The position numbers and the translations under genes were made by a program. 45,887 nt of DNA from an uncultured Prevotellaceae bacterium (GTDB taxonomy: Bacteria > Bacteroidota > Bacteroidia > Bacteroidales > Bacteroidaceae): the NCBI GenBank assembly GCA_902769705.1, contig CACXPX010000025.1:1-45887 (forward strand), in the 5' to 3' direction. The notes beneath the pieces are model-generated. The model was not told the origin of the DNA. It saw nothing but the letters and a program-made list of their open reading frames with translations, and did not search any database. This document shows, in pieces, positions 24,869 through 33,300 of the stretch. How positions within the stretch are numbered: position 1 is the first letter of the stretch; each line of letters opens with the position of its first letter.

Positions 24869-25351
24869 TCAGTTGTTTTTGATGGTGGGGATGACCATGC
24901 TCAGCCCGTCCACCAGTTCTTCTTTGCTGGCGCCTTCCTTGATGACAATCATGATGGTGTCGTCGCCGGCGATGGTTCCGATGATTTGCGGAATGTCGGC
25001 GTTGTCGATGTTATAGGCAATCAGGCTGGCGTAGCCGGGACGCGTCTTGATGACGCCCAAGTTGCCCGAGAAGTTCAGCGACAAATATCCGGGCGACTCC
25101 AGCATCTCGCGAGCGGTCTGGGTTTTGTGAACGCGCTTGTACATCGTCTCGTTGGGGAGCACGTACACGTATTTCCCGTTCATCGACGCTGCTTTCGCCA
25201 CTTTCAGTTGTTTCAGGTCGCGGCTCAATGTGGCTTGTGTCAGCGTGAATCCCTCGCGCTGCAATGCCTGTAACACTTCTTCCTGACTGCCCAGTTCCAT
25301 GCTCGAGATGAGCATCTTCAGGGTCTCGATTCTGTCGTTCTTAACTTTCAT
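24869..25351 (-). CDS. argR: Arginine repressor
   Basis: 160 residues. The winged-helix N-terminal domain contains GSQEEVLQALQREGFTLTQ and TLSRDLKQLKVAKA (the SRDL recognition helix). The C-terminal hexamerisation and arginine-binding domain ends with GTIAGDDTIMIVIKEG. It represses arginine genes when arginine is bound. It is the first gene of its operon and probably controls itself through the palindrome just upstream. Confidence 0.95.
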   Translation of the reverse strand: MKVKNDRIETLKMLISSMELGSQEEVLQALQREGFTLTQATLSRDLKQLKVAKAASMNGKYVYVLPNETMYKRVHKTQTAREMLESPGYLSLNFSGNLGVIKTRPGYASLIAYNIDNADIPQIIGTIAGDDTIMIVIKEGASKEELVDGLSMVIPTIKNN

Positions 25352-25380
25352 TGGGTGTATATTTATTCAATTTGCGGCTG

Positions 25381-25425
25381 CAAAATTACAATATTATGCG
25401 CAATCAGCCAAATATTATTGCATAA
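25381..25425 (-). promoter_or_regulatory. argR promoter with candidate ArgR operator
   Basis: The minus-strand -7 element TAATTTTG is at 25381-25388. Just upstream, TTATGCGCAAT (25394-25404) and ATTGCATAA (25417-25425) form an inverted repeat that would cover the -33 region. Its position fits an autoregulatory ARG box, but the sequence is only loosely like the E. coli consensus. Confidence 0.5.
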
Positions 25426-25515
25426 AAATACCGAGATTCTTCTATTTTTTGCATATTTTATGATAGAAAAGTGCCTTGAGTTCGCTGGGTTGTTCATAAC
25501 GCTCGTCAGCCCACA

Positions 25516-25603
25516 CGCTCATTCCATATCTTTGAGGCTCTCATTCCATATCTTTGAGGCGGTCATTGATGGCCTTTGACAGTTTCATTTGTGGTCTTTG
25601 AGA
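25516..25603 (+). repeat. 22-nt tandem array, four units
   Basis: Four consecutive 22-nt units start at 25516, 25538, 25560 and 25582, with TCA recurring at 25519, 25541, 25563 and 25585. The first two share the last 20 nt; the other two diverge. The consensus (nnnTCATT...TGGCCTTTGAG) is that of the core of elements A-C in the same phase. The remaining DNA to the GH28 promoter shows no other feature. Confidence 0.85.
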
Positions 25604-25786
25604 ACGCAAGTGTTTAGTGGGATTCAGAAAAGCTCACATCTCCCGATGATTGAAAAGACGCCGTTTTGATGCACGAAAATGGTGTTTTTGTTTGTTGAAT
25701 CGCCTATTTGGCCTCTTTTTAGTCCTTTTTTCTCTATACACATGCACTTTTTATGAAAAAAGATTCTTGTTGTTAAGTTTTTTTAT

Positions 25787-25794
25787 TATCTTTG
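25787..25794 (+). promoter_or_regulatory. -7 element of the GH28-SusC-SusD promoter
   Basis: TATCTTTG, about 28 bp before the GH28 start codon. A CTTGTTG sequence near 25766 is a partial -33 match at about 20-bp spacing. Confidence 0.65.
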
Positions 25795-25822
25795 TGCACT
25801 ATTAATTGAGAAAACTTACACC

Positions 25823-27229
25823 ATGAAGAAGATGATGCTGACGTTTCTGATGTTGTTGGCGGTGTTGCCATTTATGGGGCAGACTGTCTACGACGTGACG
25901 GCATTTGGCGCTTTAGGCGACGGACGTTCTGACGACGCATCCGCCATTCAACGGGCCATCGACGCCTGTAGCAGCGAGGGCGGAGGTCGTGTGTTGCTGC
26001 CTCGCGGACATGTGTTCGTGGCTGGGCCTGTGGAGCTGAAGTCGAACGTGGAACTCCACTTGGAGGCCACCGCCGTGCTGAAAGCTCATCCCGACGAGGG
26101 CAAATATCGGCTGAGCGCGTTCGGAGCCAACGAAGGCGAGGGCATGATGTGGATTTATGCCAATCATGCAGAAAACATCGCCATCACGGGGCGCGGCGTC
26201 ATTCACGGCAACGGCATCGCTTTCATGGGAGCTGAGTTGGAAGACTCGTACGAACTGAAGCCTCTGAATCCGCAAACCTTCGACCCGCGTCCGCATGTCT
26301 TGACGTTGACCGATGTGAAGAATCTCACCATTCGCGATGTGACCATCCGTGAAGGCGCTTACTGGACGGTGCATCTCATTGGTTGCGATGGGGCGGTGAT
26401 AGAGGGCATCCAACTGCTCAACAACCTGAAGATACGCAACGGAGACGGCATCGACCTCGACCATTCGAAGAACATTCGCATCGCAAATTGTCATATCACG
26501 AGCGGCGACGACTGCATCTGCCTGAAGAATCGGCGCGAGTTCGAGCAATACGGCTCCTGCCGCGACATCACCGTCACGAATTGTGTAATGACCTCTCGTT
26601 CGTGTGCCATCAAGATTGGAAGCGAGAATATGGACAGCATCTGCAACGTTCTTTTCGACAACTGCATCATCACGGCATCCAACCGAGGATTGGGCATACA
26701 GAACCGCGATGAAGGGACGGTCACTGACATCACGTTCTCGAATATCCAGATGGATTGCCGTTTGTGGTCGGACGTGTGGTGGGGGAAGGCCGAACCTATT
26801 TATGTGACGAGCTATCCTCGTGCAAACGGAAATCACAAAGATGCCAACTGGCGTTTCCCGAAAGGGCAGATTGAAGGACGTTGTGGAGAGGTTGCCCGCA
26901 TCCGATTCTTCAACATCACGGCCACAAGCGAGAACGGTTGTTTCATCGGTGGCGACACTCAGGACAAAGTTCACCATATTTATATGAACAATGTGAACCT
27001 GACGATGCGCAAGCAGACCGCTTACGAGGGTGGCGTTTACGACAAGCGTCCTTGCAGGGGTGAGGGATTTGTGAGAGGAAATGTGCACGGCGTTTGTGTT
27101 GACACGGCCAGCGACATCTTCATCGATGGGCTGAACGTTGACTGGGAAGCCGGATTCCCCAATCGCGGTTTTGCTCATGACGAGAAGAATGTGCAACGCA
27201 TCGTGGTCAGGAACGACTTCCACAATTAA
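25823..27229 (+). CDS. Secreted glycoside hydrolase family 28 protein (pectinase-like)
   Basis: 468 residues with a signal peptide (MKKMMLTFLMLLAVLPFMGQ). VTAFGALGDGRSDDASAIQ marks the start of a right-handed beta-helix of the pectinase superfamily. Catalytic stretches are NGDGID (206-211, for NTDG) and SGDD (227-230). The usual GHG histidine region instead reads RSCAIKIG (259-266), and the following NRGLGIQNR replaces the RIK motif region. It is therefore a divergent GH28 whose substrate may be rhamnogalacturonan-like or another uronate glycan rather than plain polygalacturonan. It precedes susC by 73 bp on the same strand, giving a GH28-SusC-SusD locus. Confidence 0.85.
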   Translation: MKKMMLTFLMLLAVLPFMGQTVYDVTAFGALGDGRSDDASAIQRAIDACSSEGGGRVLLPRGHVFVAGPVELKSNVELHLEATAVLKAHPDEGKYRLSAFGANEGEGMMWIYANHAENIAITGRGVIHGNGIAFMGAELEDSYELKPLNPQTFDPRPHVLTLTDVKNLTIRDVTIREGAYWTVHLIGCDGAVIEGIQLLNNLKIRNGDGIDLDHSKNIRIANCHITSGDDCICLKNRREFEQYGSCRDITVTNCVMTSRSCAIKIGSENMDSICNVLFDNCIITASNRGLGIQNRDEGTVTDITFSNIQMDCRLWSDVWWGKAEPIYVTSYPRANGNHKDANWRFPKGQIEGRCGEVARIRFFNITATSENGCFIGGDTQDKVHHIYMNNVNLTMRKQTAYEGGVYDKRPCRGEGFVRGNVHGVCVDTASDIFIDGLNVDWEAGFPNRGFAHDEKNVQRIVVRNDFHN

Positions 27230-27302
27230 AACCTTTGAAGAAAAACGACTACGGAAAGAAAAAACAACTATATATTTTTAATAACCTAAATCAATAACTA
27301 TT

Positions 27303-30300
27303 ATGCTAAAAGTACGAAATCTATTTGGAAGAGGATTTGCCAAAGCCATGCTTTCGGCGGCCCTCCTGGTATGCAGTACGGTAGCAATGGCGCAAAACCG
27401 GGTGTCGGGAGTTATTCGCGACGCACAGGGTGAACCTCTCGTAGGTGTGAGCGTCGTTGAAGCTGGAACTCAAAATGGAACAGTAACAGACGTGGATGGA
27501 CGCTATTCGCTCGACGTGAAACGCGGTGCCAGACTGAATGTCTCTTACATTGGATTCGAGCCGCAAACCATTACCGCCGGCGAGAGCGTCACATTGCAGG
27601 AAGACAACCAACTGCTGAACGAAGTCGTTGTCGTGGGTTATGGCACGATGCAACGCAAGGATGTCACCTCTTCAATCACCACCGTGAAGGCTGAAGACCT
27701 GAACAGAGGTGTATTCACCGACCCGGGTCAGATGCTTCAGGGCAAGGTTCCCGGCTTGGTGGTTTCTTCTACCGCCGACCCCAACGGCTCTCCCACCATC
27801 ACGTTGCGTGGAGCATCAACGCTTCGCACGGGTGCTATGTCGCCTTACTATGTGGTTGACGGAATTCCTGGCGTTGACATCTCTATCGTCTCTCCCGACG
27901 ATATCGAGAGCATCGACGTGCTCCGCGATGCCACAGCTACCGCCATCTACGGTTCTAAGGCCGCCAATGGTGTGATTATCATCACCACCAAGAAAGGCTC
28001 CGAGGAGAAGACTAATGTGACATATAACGGTTATGTGGCCTTCGACAACATTCTGAAGACCTACGATGTGGCTACAGCCGCCGAACTTCGCCAATATGCA
28101 CAACAGAATGGAATCGCCCTGAAGGATGGCGGTGCCGACACCGACTGGCAGGACGAAGTGCTCCGCACGGGTATCAGCCACAACCACAACTTGAATATCA
28201 GTGGAGGAAACGAACGCACCAACTACATGATTAGTGGTAACCTCATGAAGCGTCAGGGTGTTGTCAAGATGACGGGAATGGACCGTTTCAACGTTCGTTC
28301 GCTCGTTTCGACAAAGGTGCTCAAGGACCACCTCACCTTGTCAATGGGACAGAACTCCATGTATGGCAAGCATTTCGGCGTGCCCACAGGCAACGAGGGT
28401 GCATCTGTGCTCGACGCCATGAACTACTATTCTCCCACCAACGCCATCCGCAATGCCGACGGCACGTGGACGGTGGGTGCTGGTTCGAAGAACTACAACC
28501 CCCTCGCCCTGATGGAAGAGAACACATCCGAGACCGTTTGGAAGCGCAACCAGTTCATCGGTAAGACTGCGCTCGAGCTTTGGAAGGGTTTCTTCTGGAA
28601 TGTGAACTATTCTTGGAGCAACTACCAGAGCACATATAGCGCTTACAACACGCGCCTCTCACAACTCGAGGGTATCGGCAACAAGAACGGACAAGCCACT
28701 CGCAACACCTTCTTCGGACGCGAGCAGACCTTCGAGACCTATCTGAACTACGACTTCAAGGTGGGCAAGAGCAAGTGGGGCCTGATGGCCGGTTATTCTT
28801 GGGAAGAGAAGAAGAACAACGACGGATTCGGCCTTAGCGTGGAAGGTTACTACAACGACGACCTCACCTGGTACAACATGTCGTATGCACAAACCATCCT
28901 CGGTGTTCAGAACTCCGTCCAGAGCGGATATCGCGAGAACATCCGCAATATCTCTTACTACGGTCGTGCCAACTATTCGTTCGACAGCCGCTATATGTTG
29001 CAGGCCACCATCCGTCGCGATGGTTCGTCAGTGTTCGGAAAGAACAACCGCTGGGGTACATTCCCATCGGTATCGGCAGCATGGAACATCACTGAAGAGC
29101 CGTTCATGAAGAACCAGACCCTCTTCGACAACTTGAAACTCCGTGCCGGTTACGGTATCTCGGGTAACGCTATGGGATTTGATGTCTATTCGTCCTATAA
29201 CACCTACGGTGCCACGGGTACGTTCACCTACGACGGCAAGCTATATCGCACATATGCCGCCACCAAGAACGCCAACCCCGACCTCAAGTGGGAGTCGACA
29301 GGCATGTTGAACATCGGTCTTGACTTCGCATTCTTGAACGGACGTGTCAACGGTACCATCGAGGTTTACAACAAGAAGACCAAGGACCTCATCTGGAGCT
29401 ATCCTGTTCCCACCACTCAGTATGTATACGGTTGGATGGACGCCAACGTGGGCGAGATGACCAACAAGGGTATCGAGTTCACATTGAACGCCGTTCCTGT
29501 TCGCACCAAGAACTTCACATGGAACACCACCATCAACCTTTCTCATAATAAGAACACCGTCGACAAGATGCAGAACGATGTGTTCCACACCACCAACCTC
29601 ACCCAGGGCGACCCGATGGTGGCTGGCGTGTCTGCCAACGGATGGACACAACGCATCATGGAAGGCGAGTCTATCGGAACGTTCTACACCTATCAGTATG
29701 CCGGAACCGTGAACGGACGCTCAGAGTACTATGTGCTCGACGAGAACGGCAACCGCACGGGTGAGACCACCAACAACCCAGGTCTGAAGGACCGCTCCAT
29801 CACCGGTTGCGCACAACCCAAGCTCAATGCAGGTTGGAACAACAGCATCACTTGGAAGAACTGGAACCTGAACGCATTCATCACCGGCGTGTTCGGCAAT
29901 GATGTCTACAACGGTCCTCGCGCCCACTACACCAGCGCCCAGATGTTCTCCGATGGAAAGAACGTGCTGAAGGAGTTCCTCGGCTTCCCCGCCGGCGACG
30001 CTTCTGGCTCGCTCCCGTCCGACCGCTGGATTGAGAAAGGCACCTATGTCCGTCTGCAGTCGCTCACGCTGAGCTACACCTTCCGCAACTGCTTCAACGA
30101 CTGGATTCAGGACCTCACCATCTATGGAACGGGCAACAACCTGTTCACCATCACCGACTATAAGGGACTTGACCCCGAGGTTAACCTTGGTGGCATCGAC
30201 CCGGGTATCGACTACCGTTGGAGCCGCTATCCTCACACCCGCACCTTCTTGGTTGGCGTAAAGGTCAACTTCGGTGGCGGCAAGAAGAAAAAGGCTACAA

Positions 30301-30665
30301 CCACTCAGTATATCGACAGAGAAGTGATCAAGGAAGTTCCTGTGGTCAAGGAAGTTGTCAAGGAAGTTCCCGGCAAGGACAAGGAGACGCTCGTTCAGAG
30401 CACATACGTCGTGACCTTCCCCGTGAACTCTTATGAAATCCAGAACTCGGCCGAGCTCAACGGCATTCCGCGTGGCGCTAATGTGGAGATTGTGGCTTAT
30501 GCTTCTCCCGAGGGCGACACCGAAGCCAACCAGAAACTCTCGCAGGATCGTGCTGATGCCGTTGCCAACTATCTGAAGGGCAAGGGCGTGAATGTAACAC
30601 GCATCACGGCTAAGGGTGCCGATACCAACCACTCCAACCGTATTGCTATCGTAACCGTAAAGTAA
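27303..30665 (+). CDS. SusC/RagA-type TonB-dependent transporter with an added C-terminal OmpA-like domain
   Basis: 1120 residues. Signal peptide (about 1-30, ending VAMAQ), a carboxypeptidase-regulatory-like domain (about 32-105), a TonB box/plug region starting EVVVVGYGTMQRKDVT, and a 22-strand barrel that should end near residue 990 (TRTFLVGVKVNFGG). SusC proteins normally stop there. Here a charged linker (KEVPVVKEVVKEVPG, about 994-1030) leads to about 90 residues resembling an OmpA/Pal domain: VEIVAYASPEGD, NQKLSQDRADAVANYLKGKGV, and NRIAIVTVK. Such domains bind peptidoglycan. It should import a glycan together with the adjacent SusD. The frame is continuous, so this is a true fusion rather than a frameshift. 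Confidence 0.93.
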   Translation: MLKVRNLFGRGFAKAMLSAALLVCSTVAMAQNRVSGVIRDAQGEPLVGVSVVEAGTQNGTVTDVDGRYSLDVKRGARLNVSYIGFEPQTITAGESVTLQEDNQLLNEVVVVGYGTMQRKDVTSSITTVKAEDLNRGVFTDPGQMLQGKVPGLVVSSTADPNGSPTITLRGASTLRTGAMSPYYVVDGIPGVDISIVSPDDIESIDVLRDATATAIYGSKAANGVIIITTKKGSEEKTNVTYNGYVAFDNILKTYDVATAAELRQYAQQNGIALKDGGADTDWQDEVLRTGISHNHNLNISGGNERTNYMISGNLMKRQGVVKMTGMDRFNVRSLVSTKVLKDHLTLSMGQNSMYGKHFGVPTGNEGASVLDAMNYYSPTNAIRNADGTWTVGAGSKNYNPLALMEENTSETVWKRNQFIGKTALELWKGFFWNVNYSWSNYQSTYSAYNTRLSQLEGIGNKNGQATRNTFFGREQTFETYLNYDFKVGKSKWGLMAGYSWEEKKNNDGFGLSVEGYYNDDLTWYNMSYAQTILGVQNSVQSGYRENIRNISYYGRANYSFDSRYMLQATIRRDGSSVFGKNNRWGTFPSVSAAWNITEEPFMKNQTLFDNLKLRAGYGISGNAMGFDVYSSYNTYGATGTFTYDGKLYRTYAATKNANPDLKWESTGMLNIGLDFAFLNGRVNGTIEVYNKKTKDLIWSYPVPTTQYVYGWMDANVGEMTNKGIEFTLNAVPVRTKNFTWNTTINLSHNKNTVDKMQNDVFHTTNLTQGDPMVAGVSANGWTQRIMEGESIGTFYTYQYAGTVNGRSEYYVLDENGNRTGETTNNPGLKDRSITGCAQPKLNAGWNNSITWKNWNLNAFITGVFGNDVYNGPRAHYTSAQMFSDGKNVLKEFLGFPAGDASGSLPSDRWIEKGTYVRLQSLTLSYTFRNCFNDWIQDLTIYGTGNNLFTITDYKGLDPEVNLGGIDPGIDYRWSRYPHTRTFLVGVKVNFGGGKKKKATTTQYIDREVIKEVPVVKEVVKEVPGKDKETLVQSTYVVTFPVNSYEIQNSAELNGIPRGANVEIVAYASPEGDTEANQKLSQDRADAVANYLKGKGVNVTRITAKGADTNHSNRIAIVTVK

Positions 30666-30694
30666 CGTTCCACATTTAAAACGATTTCAAGATT

Positions 30695-32317
30695 ATGAAA
30701 CTAAATAAATTATTTCTCACAGCTGGCTTCTTTGCCGTAGCATTGGCCAGTTGTACAGATTTGGAAGTCGCCCCGAGTTCCCAGTATACTGAAGACCCAA
30801 GCAAGAACTCCGGTGTCGACCCGATGATTGTGGTGGAGGCAAAGATGGCCGATGTCTATTTCCACATGGCCGGCACGCTGGGCCGCCGCTATATGGAGGC
30901 GCAGTGCCTCGCTTCCGATGAGTTCACCTGCCTCGCCTTCGACGGAGGTTACTACGACGATGGCACCTATGCCCATCAGGCTCTTCACAACAGCTCTGCA
31001 ACCGATGCCTCCCTCGACTGGTATTCAGAGGTGACCTCTGGCATCACCAAGGCCAACACCATCCTTGAGGAACTTGGCAGCGGCGCTTCTGCTCAGATGA
31101 CAGCGCCTGCCCGCGCCATGCGTGCCTATTTCACTTGGATTCTGATGGACAGCTTCGGCGATGCTCCTATTCTGGAGAAGGTGCCTGCTGAAGGCGAGGT
31201 TGTTGCCCGTTCACCCCGTAAGGAAGTGGCCGAGTGGATTGAAAAGGAATTGGTTGAAATCATCCCCGCACTCACCGAGGATGTCACCGACAACACCTAT
31301 GGCAAGCCCACCCGTTGGATGGCTGAGGCTCTCCTCGCCAAGCTCTACATCAACTGGGCTGTCTATACGGCTGACGGCGTTGAGAACTACGATGCCGCAA
31401 CGGCTGCCAACCAGAAGCTCGACGACTGTATCGCTGCCTGCGACGACATTATCCAGAGCGGCAAGTTCAATCTTGGCTCGGTTGACTATCTGCACAAGTT
31501 CTCCTACGACAATGGTCCGCAGATAGAAGACTTCATCTATGCGATGCCCTACGATGCCATCAACCTCGCCGGCTTCCAGTATGCACGTCCGCGTTCGTTC
31601 AAGCAGCTCAAGGGAATGCTGCCTACGTATTATGGATTCCCTGACGCGTTCACTCAGTCGTTTGGTGGCAACATGGTGGTGACGCCTGAGTTTGTCAAGC
31701 TCTTCAGCTTGGAAGGCGATATCCGCAACCTCTGCCTCCTTCGCGGCGATGTCTTCATTCGCGACTCCAAAACGTTGCGGCCCACCAATGCTCCGTTCAT
31801 GTACAAGGACAAGCAGGTGCACTTCACCGATAACATCACCCTCGCCAAGCAAGACAACACCATCGACGTGGGTAACACCGACGAGTCCATCCAGCAGGGC
31901 GCACACTCCATCAAGTGGTTCATCTCGCCAGCTGACTACAACAACGGCCGCAACCAGTCGAACGACCTGCCGCTCTTCCGCTATGCCGACATCCTGCTCA
32001 TGAAGGCTGAGGCTCTTGCACGCCTCGGACAGAGTGGTGCCAAGGATCTCTTCAACCAGATTCGCGCCTATGCCGGAGCTCCCCAAATCAGTGGCGAGCC
32101 TTCGCTTGAGGACATCTATCAGGAGCGTGGCCGTGAGTTCTTCGATGAGAACTGGCGCCGCAACGACATGATTCGCTTCGGACACTTCGAGGATGAGTTC
32201 TTCCCCCACTACAAGAACTTCCCCGATGCCAACTTCGACAAGCGTCACCGCATCTTCCCAGTTGAACAGGAGATGCTTGACTTGAATCCTGGTTGGACAC
32301 AGAATCCTGGCTACTAA
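30695..32317 (+). CDS. SusD/RagB-type surface glycan-binding lipoprotein
   Basis: 540 residues. A lipoprotein signal (MKLNKLFLTAGFFAVALAS|C, C20) is followed by the alpha-helical SusD fold: NTILEELGSGAS, AMRAYFTWILMDSFGDAPIL, and the late signature LPLFRYADILLMKAEALARLG. The conserved end includes YQERGREFFDENWRRNDMIRFG. It caps the SusC barrel and binds the glycan. It starts 29 bp after susC and ends at a strong terminator, so SusC and SusD are coexpressed. The ligand is inferred from the GH28 neighbour to be pectic. Confidence 0.95.
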   Translation: MKLNKLFLTAGFFAVALASCTDLEVAPSSQYTEDPSKNSGVDPMIVVEAKMADVYFHMAGTLGRRYMEAQCLASDEFTCLAFDGGYYDDGTYAHQALHNSSATDASLDWYSEVTSGITKANTILEELGSGASAQMTAPARAMRAYFTWILMDSFGDAPILEKVPAEGEVVARSPRKEVAEWIEKELVEIIPALTEDVTDNTYGKPTRWMAEALLAKLYINWAVYTADGVENYDAATAANQKLDDCIAACDDIIQSGKFNLGSVDYLHKFSYDNGPQIEDFIYAMPYDAINLAGFQYARPRSFKQLKGMLPTYYGFPDAFTQSFGGNMVVTPEFVKLFSLEGDIRNLCLLRGDVFIRDSKTLRPTNAPFMYKDKQVHFTDNITLAKQDNTIDVGNTDESIQQGAHSIKWFISPADYNNGRNQSNDLPLFRYADILLMKAEALARLGQSGAKDLFNQIRAYAGAPQISGEPSLEDIYQERGREFFDENWRRNDMIRFGHFEDEFFPHYKNFPDANFDKRHRIFPVEQEMLDLNPGWTQNPGY

Positions 32318-32356
32318 GGCATCATTCTGATTCGAACGCATCATTTCGAAACTCAC

Positions 32357-32386
32357 AGGGGCGGATTTTTTCCGCCCCCTTTTTGT
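32357..32386 (+). terminator. Rho-independent terminator of the susCD operon
   Basis: AGGGGCGGA (32357-32365) pairs with TCCGCCCC (32371-32378) around a T5 loop and is followed by a T-run. It is 40 bp past the susD stop. Confidence 0.9.
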
Positions 32387-32445
32387 TTACATCGCTCCCA
32401 TGCAGGCGGTCACGCCGAGGTCTTCACCCCACCTCCTCACTCCTC

Positions 32446-32613
32446 GAAAACCTCCCCCCCCCTACGGGGGGATAAGAGGGGGGCTTCTTTAAAGCGTCCT
32501 TTCACTCTCTCACAAGCATCCTTTAGCCCTCTTGGAAGCCACCTCTAATGGGGTTAAAAGCGGCTTTTGACGAGGTAAAAAGCCCTCTTCCCCCCCCCGT
32601 AGGGGAGGTTTTC
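32446..32613. repeat. Imperfect inverted repeat enclosing a 22-nt periodic array
   Basis: The left arm (32446-32486, GAAAACC, a C-run, TACGGGGGG, AGGGGGGCTT) and right arm (32580-32613, AAGCCCTCTT, a C-run, GTAGGGGAGGTTTTC) are imperfect complements. Between them AAGC recurs at 32492, 32514, 32536, 32558 and 32580, an exact 22-nt step, with a CCTTT-like segment in several units. No ORF is present. It may fold as one long hairpin if transcribed. Confidence 0.75.
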
Positions 32614-32730
32614 ATTCCTTCGGTTTGGGGCAGGATTGGTAATTAATTTAGTTCTCTCGTTTGAGGAGTCCAGGCTAGGAGTCAGTAGATTTGCATCGCT
32701 TTAGAGCTCAGTTTGCGACGCCGGCCGGTA

Positions 32731-32772
32731 ATCTCTTTCTCCTTACCTCTTTCCTCTTTTCATTTACAAAAT
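32731..32772 (+). repeat. 7-nt pyrimidine-rich array, unit ACCTCTT
   Basis: Consecutive heptads ATCTCTT, TCTCCTT, ACCTCTT, TCCTCTT and TTCATTT, with the last units degenerate. It lies in the long spacer after susD. Confidence 0.6.
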
Positions 32773-32877
32773 TACTAATAAATTATCATTTCTCCAAATT
32801 TTGGGGCCCGTGGCTCGTGAAAATTTGTTAAAGAAAATAAGTTTTTTATTTCGCTCAAAATTGCACCGTTTTCGCCC

Positions 32878-32920
32878 CTCTCAATGCTATCTTCGAATGC
32901 CTCATTCCATATCTTCCAGC
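32878..32920 (+). repeat. Two degenerate units of the 22-nt repeat
   Basis: Two adjacent units of 21 and 22 nt, the second containing CTCATTCCATATCTT as in the first units of the array at 25516. The rest of 32773-33012 shows nothing identifiable. Confidence 0.5.
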
Positions 32921-33012
32921 ATAAGATTGATTGCCCCAGATGATGCCATTTTCCCGCTATAATTCCCGATTTTGCAAGGTGCCGTTGCCGTTCCAGTTGT
33001 GGCCTTCGACCG

Positions 33013-33224
33013 CCAAAAACATCACACATCACAATATCACACATCACAATAAGGTCGTTCAATATGTGCAGAGGAGAAAAAGTAATAGTATACTATTATT
33101 ATAATTATATATTATATTATATAATATTATATAATATTAACATTCCACTCTCCCTATTTCCGACCCTTGGAAAAGTGGAAGGTGCTTAATGTGATGTGTG
33201 ATGTTGTGATATTGTGATGTTTGG
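33013..33224. repeat. Inverted pair of ATCACAC heptad arrays around an AT-only core
   Basis: Left arm 33013-33054 contains CATCACA units every 7-8 nt; right arm 33191-33224 contains the complementary GTGATGT units. Arms start and end with CCAAA and TTTGG. The roughly 135-bp interior includes an A/T-only stretch (33088-33139), itself loosely 7-periodic, and an inner TTCCAC...GTGGAA pair. Confidence 0.75.
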
Positions 33225-33233
33225 AAACAATAA

Positions 33234-33251
33234 GCCCCTCCGAAGAGGGGC
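33234..33251 (-). terminator. Terminator hairpin of the LRR protein gene
   Basis: GCCCCTC and GAGGGGC pair perfectly around a CGAA tetraloop. On the minus strand it is followed by TTATTGTTT. It is 50 bp past the LRR gene stop. Confidence 0.75.
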
Positions 33252-33300
33252 ATTAGGTGTGAAAACTTTCGGCATACAGCTGAGTCTGAGGAGTGTTGGC

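Noticed and set aside
25913-27223. 436-codon minus-strand ORF opposite GH28
   Set aside because: Lies entirely within a well-supported GH28 gene and gives low-complexity protein without domains.
29721-30632. Long minus-strand ORF opposite the end of susC
   Set aside because: Antisense shadow produced by the strong codon bias of susC.
31211-32356. 381-codon minus-strand ORF opposite susD
   Set aside because: Antisense shadow; it also runs into the susCD terminator.
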